Assembly (NCBI GenBank): GCA_002341165.1
Contig: DDNL01000092.1
Coordinates: forward strand, 4,017 to 13,376
Length of the DNA stretch: 9,360 bases
DNA from: Shewanellaceae bacterium UBA2521
GTDB taxonomy: Bacteria > Pseudomonadota > Gammaproteobacteria > Enterobacterales > Shewanellaceae
Direction of reading: 5' to 3'
The position numbers and the translations under genes were made by a program. Of this stretch, positions 6,540 through 9,360 are shown piece after piece (position 1 is the stretch's first letter; the number at the start of each line of letters is the position of its first letter). The notes beneath the pieces were generated by a model. The model saw nothing but the letters and a program-made list of their open reading frames with translations. It did not search any database and was not told the DNA's origin.

Positions 6540-6874
6540 CGTAACAAAATTAAATCCTAATACACCCATTTTACTCTCAAGAGAGATAAACCAAGATACC
6601 CAATCGATGAGTTGTCAAAGTTAATGAAATGGGTACTATGCATTGCATGGGTATCTATTTCGAAAGATATAGAAAAACCATGAATGATAAATTTAAAAGC
6701 TGTCAGATTATGGAGTGAGATAGCTTTGCTCTTGAAAAGTGCTTATCCTTTTTTTGCCTTTATCTTTTTATCTCTTTTTGATTTTTTTACGCCTGAAAAA
6801 GACCCGATTTTTTGTATTTATTTTTTATTGATTCAATGAGATAGATATTAGCGGATACGTAGTAAAATTTTTTT
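6540..6874. other. Gene-poor stretch with two weak tandem small ORFs
   Basis: No recognisable gene lies here. On the plus strand an ORF of 19 codons (6624-6683, MKWVLCIAWVSISKDIEKP) ends in TGA. It is followed immediately and in the same frame by ATG and 51 codons (6684-6839) encoding a hydrophobic peptide with segment YPFFAFIFLSLFDFF. Upstream the frame stays open without an ATG. It may be the remnant of one membrane-protein gene split by a TGA, but T-rich DNA gives such Phe/Leu runs by chance and no good ribosome-binding site is present. An inverted pair GATACCCA/TGGGTATC spans about 6595-6655. Confidence 0.25.
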
Positions 6875-7053
6875 GATTTCGCCGATTTTTCGCCTGTTAC
6901 ACCCAATTACACCTGAAATAGGGTAGATCGAGGGTAGGGAATCAATATTTAAAAAAGGATTTTTGGAATATATACCTTGAGAAACAAGGATTTAGATATG
7001 GTACCAGAGGGCGGACTTGAACCGCCACTCCCGTGAAGGAAACGGATTTTGAA
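6875..7053 (-). other. Attachment-site-like composite repeat, copy 2
   Basis: This is the second copy of the block at 2100-2298, in the same orientation and order. Only two of the 10-bp units remain (gttacaccca and attacacctg, 6896-6915). The spacer contains AATCAATATTTAA at about 6940-6952, one base away from the IHF consensus, which would suit an attachment site. The dyad CCTTG-AGAAA-CAAGG is conserved. The right end is a tRNA 3' half. Integrase-site function is inferred from architecture. Confidence 0.6.
6999..7053 (-). pseudogene. 3' half of a tRNA-Leu-like gene, copy 2
   Basis: It has the same anticodon loop TTCAAAA, T-arm GGCGG-TTCAAGT-CCGCC, acceptor strand CTCTGGT and terminal ACCA as copy 1. 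The variable arm differs (TTCC-TTCAC-GGGA against TGC-TAAC-GCG), yet both can form a stem. The 5' half of the tRNA is missing here too, and the preceding bases GAAGAGTC match copy 1 rather than a tRNA. The different variable arms suggest that the two halves were captured from different tRNA-Leu alleles or hosts. Confidence 0.75.
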
Positions 7054-7070
7054 GACTCTTCGCCAAAAAA

Positions 7071-7189
7071 CACACCATAACATACATCTCTGTTTTTATG
7101 TGCTTTCTTGTGTTAGTTTGGCTCTTTGGTGTACGATGAGTAACGATAGTTTTACATAGTAATCATTTACGTAACTGATTCGGTGTGAT
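7071..7189 (+). repeat. R module copy 3 (diverged, tail missing)
   Basis: It begins with CACACCATAACAT beside the tRNA half, as R copy 1 does, and keeps the promoter and leader hairpin region. It ends near ggtgtga. The conserved tail and ribosome-binding site of the other copies are replaced by the 76-bp repeat. No plus-strand gene follows. Confidence 0.7.
7108..7167 (+). promoter_or_regulatory. Promoter and leader stem-loop of R copy 3
   Basis: TTGTGT (7108-7113) and TACGAT (7132-7137) are 18 bp apart as in the other copies. AACGATAGTT (7142-7151) and AGTAATCATT (7158-7167) pair 8 of 10 around loop TTACAT. A transcript from here would cross the 76-bp hairpin repeat and run antisense into the 3' end of the acyltransferase gene, so it could yield a short untranslated RNA. 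Confidence 0.4.
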
Positions 7190-7191
7190 CG

Positions 7192-7267
7192 CCGAATAAG
7201 CTAGCTCAAGAAATTTTTGTAACTTAAGCTAGCAGTCGAGATTTTTAAATGTTACCTGAGTGTTTGG
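7192..7267. repeat. 76-bp direct repeat with hairpin, right copy
   Basis: Identical to 1-76. The hairpin arms are 7200-7210 and 7223-7233. Here the repeat sits exactly between R copy 3 and the acyltransferase 3' end. The second dyad seen in the left copy is broken (GTTACC is present, GGTAAC is replaced by GGCTAT). Perfect identity in non-coding DNA, while the adjacent coding copies differ, suggests either selection or a recent exchange. Confidence 0.9.
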
Positions 7268-7288
7268 CTATATATTAAGTCTCAATGA

Positions 7289-9211
7289 CTATTGGTGGTG
7301 CGACATAATTTCTTTAAATATAGGCGTGATTCTAGATGCACCGTATTCATTTAAATGATCGTCATCAAAATATAAAGGTCTACCTTGATCATCGCCGTAG
7401 CAAAATTGATCGTCACAGAAAAGATGTTTTGTACGAACAAGTTTAACATTGCATTCGTGCTCTAGCTCCTTAGCCATTTTATAAAATTTTTGATTTCTTT
7501 GATTAAATTCGGCTAATGTAATTTTGATCTGTTTTGTTTTGCTATAAATCAAAATACTTTTAGACATTTCCACAGGTACTTGCAATTTTAATTCAGGGGT
7601 TTGTTCCATGATATAAGTAGGGTGCTTTTTAGATATGTCACAAATTGCATTTTTATAGGCTTCCGTCATGATTTTTTTGTAAAGCTCAGATCTTTCCTTG
7701 ATATGCTCAGTTTGAGGTATATGTCTTGTAATTTTGAGGTTTTCTTTTTCATGAACTTCATTTTTACCATCTATATATAAATTAAATCTATTATCTATAA
7801 AAACAGGGATTTCTATGTATTCATCTAACTTTTTATATACGGAAGTTATGTGTTCACTACACATGGTATCCCCGTTGAGAGAGAAGCCTTTAACAATGAA
7901 GCATCCTGGTTTGGCAAAATTCAACAAATCATTTTCTTGAATAAGAGCATTTCTTAAACTTAGTGCAAGGGTTGCAGCATGGCTATCACCAATTATGATC
8001 GCTTTTATATTCTTACAATTGGGATCTATATTATTGGCTGCTCCTTTATTACATCCTCCTTTTTTCATATGCGTAGATAATCCATCTTGATATAAACTTT
8101 GAATTTTCACTGGGTAATGCCAAAGTGATCCAGATGTTAAAAATATACTAGATCCAAGTACACCTATAGCTAGTACGATATATATCGGCTTACAATTAAA
8201 ATATTCGACAGGATGCCCGAAATCGCTTTTAAACTTGATACTTTCTATATATTTATAACTGATATAACCACATATGACTGAAAGGACGAGACCAATATAT
8301 ATGAAATTCTCATTTAAAGAAAAGTAGTAGATTGCAACCACAAGAGGCCAGTGCCAAAGGTATATAGAATATGACCAAGTACCTATGCATTGAAGTAACT
8401 TATTTTGCGCAAAAATACTATACTCATCATGTGCCTGAATGACAAGATATGCACCTATGACCGGTAACATAGCTAAATAACCAGGCCATGGATTGTCTTC
8501 TGAAATCAAGATGTAAGATATAGTGATAAGCCCTAATCCAATCCATTTTATGTACTTTTTCTTATTGTTACTTAACTCCCAAGGAAAAAGATAAGCTATA
8601 CCACCCAGCATCATCTCCCATGCTCTTGTAGGAAAAATAAAATATGCTATTCTAGGCCATGTATAAGTTGCGTAAACACATCCAATAAACCCAATGACTG
8701 CACCAAAGAAAATGTATGATTTCATGGTTTTTACAGACATAAATTTGTTCATAACACACAGTATTAGCGGATAAATAATATAAAATTGCCATTCGGTAGA
8801 TAGAGACCAAGTGTGTAGAAGCCACCTTTCCTTAGAGTTTGGTGCAAAATAATCCATCTCCAAGCAAAATATCATATTAGATATGAAGCCTATACTGCTT
8901 CCAATATCTCTTCCTAGTACTTTGTAGTTACTTGGTATTAAGTAAAACCAACCGAATATTGATAAGCACACACATAAAAAAGCGAGAGCAGGAATAATTC
9001 TATTCGCACGTGCGACATAAAAGCGCATGATAGAAAAGTTATCTTGCTCAAGTCCTCTAAAAATGATCCCAGTCATTAAAAAACCAGAAATCACAAAAAA
9101 TACATCAACGCCAGCAAATCCGCCGGGTAACCAATTTGCATTGAAATGAAATAAAACGACGGCTATAACAGCAATTGCTCTTAAACCATTTATATCTTTT
9201 CTGAAATTCAT
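7289..9211 (-). CDS. Acyltransferase 3 / SGNH fusion protein (OafA-like), intact copy B
   Basis: This 640-residue inner-membrane protein is expected to O-acylate, usually O-acetylate, a surface polysaccharide such as O-antigen. The acyltransferase 3 domain (about 1-330) starts with MNFRKDINGLRAIAV and carries the R-x10-H motif (Arg11, His22), GGFAGVDVFFVISGF, WSLSTEWQFY (Glu140) and about ten hydrophobic helices. A further helix near 343-360 leads to a periplasmic SGNH hydrolase-like domain. That domain has GDSH (408-411), Gly436 in KPGCF, Asn474 and the catalytic-type DDDH (616-619). Length and domain order match O-antigen acetylases such as OafA. The ATG at 9209-9211 gives the conserved N-terminus, though the ribosome-binding site is weak. 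It stands alone, with a -10-like TATAAT at 9243-9248 and a low-complexity tract beyond. Substrate and acyl group cannot be told from sequence. Confidence 0.9.
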   Translation of the reverse strand: MNFRKDINGLRAIAVIAVVLFHFNANWLPGGFAGVDVFFVISGFLMTGIIFRGLEQDNFSIMRFYVARANRIIPALAFLCVCLSIFGWFYLIPSNYKVLGRDIGSSIGFISNMIFCLEMDYFAPNSKERWLLHTWSLSTEWQFYIIYPLILCVMNKFMSVKTMKSYIFFGAVIGFIGCVYATYTWPRIAYFIFPTRAWEMMLGGIAYLFPWELSNNKKKYIKWIGLGLITISYILISEDNPWPGYLAMLPVIGAYLVIQAHDEYSIFAQNKLLQCIGTWSYSIYLWHWPLVVAIYYFSLNENFIYIGLVLSVICGYISYKYIESIKFKSDFGHPVEYFNCKPIYIVLAIGVLGSSIFLTSGSLWHYPVKIQSLYQDGLSTHMKKGGCNKGAANNIDPNCKNIKAIIIGDSHAATLALSLRNALIQENDLLNFAKPGCFIVKGFSLNGDTMCSEHITSVYKKLDEYIEIPVFIDNRFNLYIDGKNEVHEKENLKITRHIPQTEHIKERSELYKKIMTEAYKNAICDISKKHPTYIMEQTPELKLQVPVEMSKSILIYSKTKQIKITLAEFNQRNQKFYKMAKELEHECNVKLVRTKHLFCDDQFCYGDDQGRPLYFDDDHLNEYGASRITPIFKEIMSHHQ

Positions 9212-9242
9212 ATAAATATCATGCTCTTATCTTAAAATTGCC

Positions 9243-9248
9243 ATTATA
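9243..9248 (-). promoter_or_regulatory. -10-like element of the acyltransferase gene
   Basis: A perfect TATAAT on the minus strand lies 31 bases before the ATG, a suitable distance for transcription to start near 9236. No good -35 hexamer is present at 16-18 bp: that position falls inside the repeat tract (TTTCCT). Initiation may thus depend on the A/T-rich tract or on an activator. Confidence 0.45.
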
Positions 9249-9360
9249 AAGAATAAATAAAATAAAGGAAATAAAGAAAATAAAGAAAATAAAGAAAATA
9301 AAGAAAATAATATAGGAAATAAAGAAAATAATATAGGAAATAGAGGAAATAGAGGAAATA
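9249..9360. repeat. Cytosine-free 9-bp-periodic repeat tract upstream of the acyltransferase gene
   Basis: There is not one C on the plus strand from 9243 to the window end. Four perfect AAATAAAGA units lie at 9269-9304. Two 12-base variants AAATAATATAGG (9305-9316, 9326-9337) follow, separated by one more unit, then two AAATAGAGG units (9338-9355). The tract continues past the window. It covers the -35 and upstream promoter region, where changes in unit number could alter expression. Confidence 0.85.

Larger units (their letters stand above)
2299..7053. mobile_element. Candidate non-autonomous cargo element bounded by direct att-like repeats
   Basis: The interval lies between the anticodon-loop ends of two tRNA 3' halves in direct orientation. 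At its left end is the R promoter/leader module; at its right end are the arm-like repeats and the second tRNA half. The cargo is a small membrane protein, a broken small ORF, DarT-DarG and a Sel1-repeat protein. It carries no integrase, excisionase or replication gene. Because the flanks outside each tRNA half match on both sides, these look like internal junctions of a tandem array rather than one attL/attR pair with a chromosomal tRNA. The element boundaries and mobility are inference. Confidence 0.45.

Noticed and set aside
9249..9360. Coding repeat protein in the A/G-rich tract
   Set aside because: The 9-bp periodic tract contains recurring TAA and TAG in the plus-strand frames, and the minus strand gives only simple Phe/Leu/Ser-type repeats without a start or context.

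Overview
The window is AT-rich accessory DNA from a Gram-negative bacterium. A gammaproteobacterium is likely, but no core marker gene is present, so genus is not assigned. Supports are an O-antigen-type acyltransferase, a signal-peptide Sel1-repeat protein, a DarT/DarG system, and a class II tRNA 3' half ending in encoded CCA.

Layout, left to right. (1) 1-76 is one copy of a 76-bp repeat with a hairpin. (2) 98-1945, minus strand, is a membrane acyltransferase with an SGNH domain that has lost its 5' end. (3) 2100-2472 is a composite repeat: 10-bp tandem repeats, a tRNA-Leu-like 3' half, a minus-strand terminator and a promoter/leader module called R here. (4) 2491-2736 is a small two-helix membrane protein. 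(5) 2752-3008 holds a terminator merged with a partial R copy, then a frameshifted small ORF. (6) 2966-4644, minus strand, is darT-darG, a DNA ADP-ribosylating toxin and its macrodomain antitoxin. (7) 4706-4860 is another R copy, driving a secreted protein with about twelve Sel1 repeats (4875-6482). (8) 6540-6874 has no convincing gene, only a weak pair of tiny ORFs. (9) 6875-7189 is the second copy of the composite repeat. (10) 7192-7267 is the second 76-bp repeat, followed by an intact paralogue of the acyltransferase (7289-9211, minus). (11) 9249-9360 is a cytosine-free, 9-bp-periodic repeat tract upstream of that gene.

Main interpretation (inference): both composite repeats contain the tRNA half plus the same flanking sequence on both sides, as attachment sites look at internal junctions of tandemly inserted elements. 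The DNA between them (about 4.75 kb) would then be one cargo element carrying the membrane protein, DarTG and the Sel1 protein. Parts of two neighbouring elements, each with an acyltransferase copy, lie on either side. No integrase is visible, so such elements would depend on one supplied elsewhere. The cargo fits cell-surface modification, a secreted or periplasmic interaction protein, and phage defence or element stabilisation. The R module looks like a portable promoter and leader reused ahead of unrelated genes.
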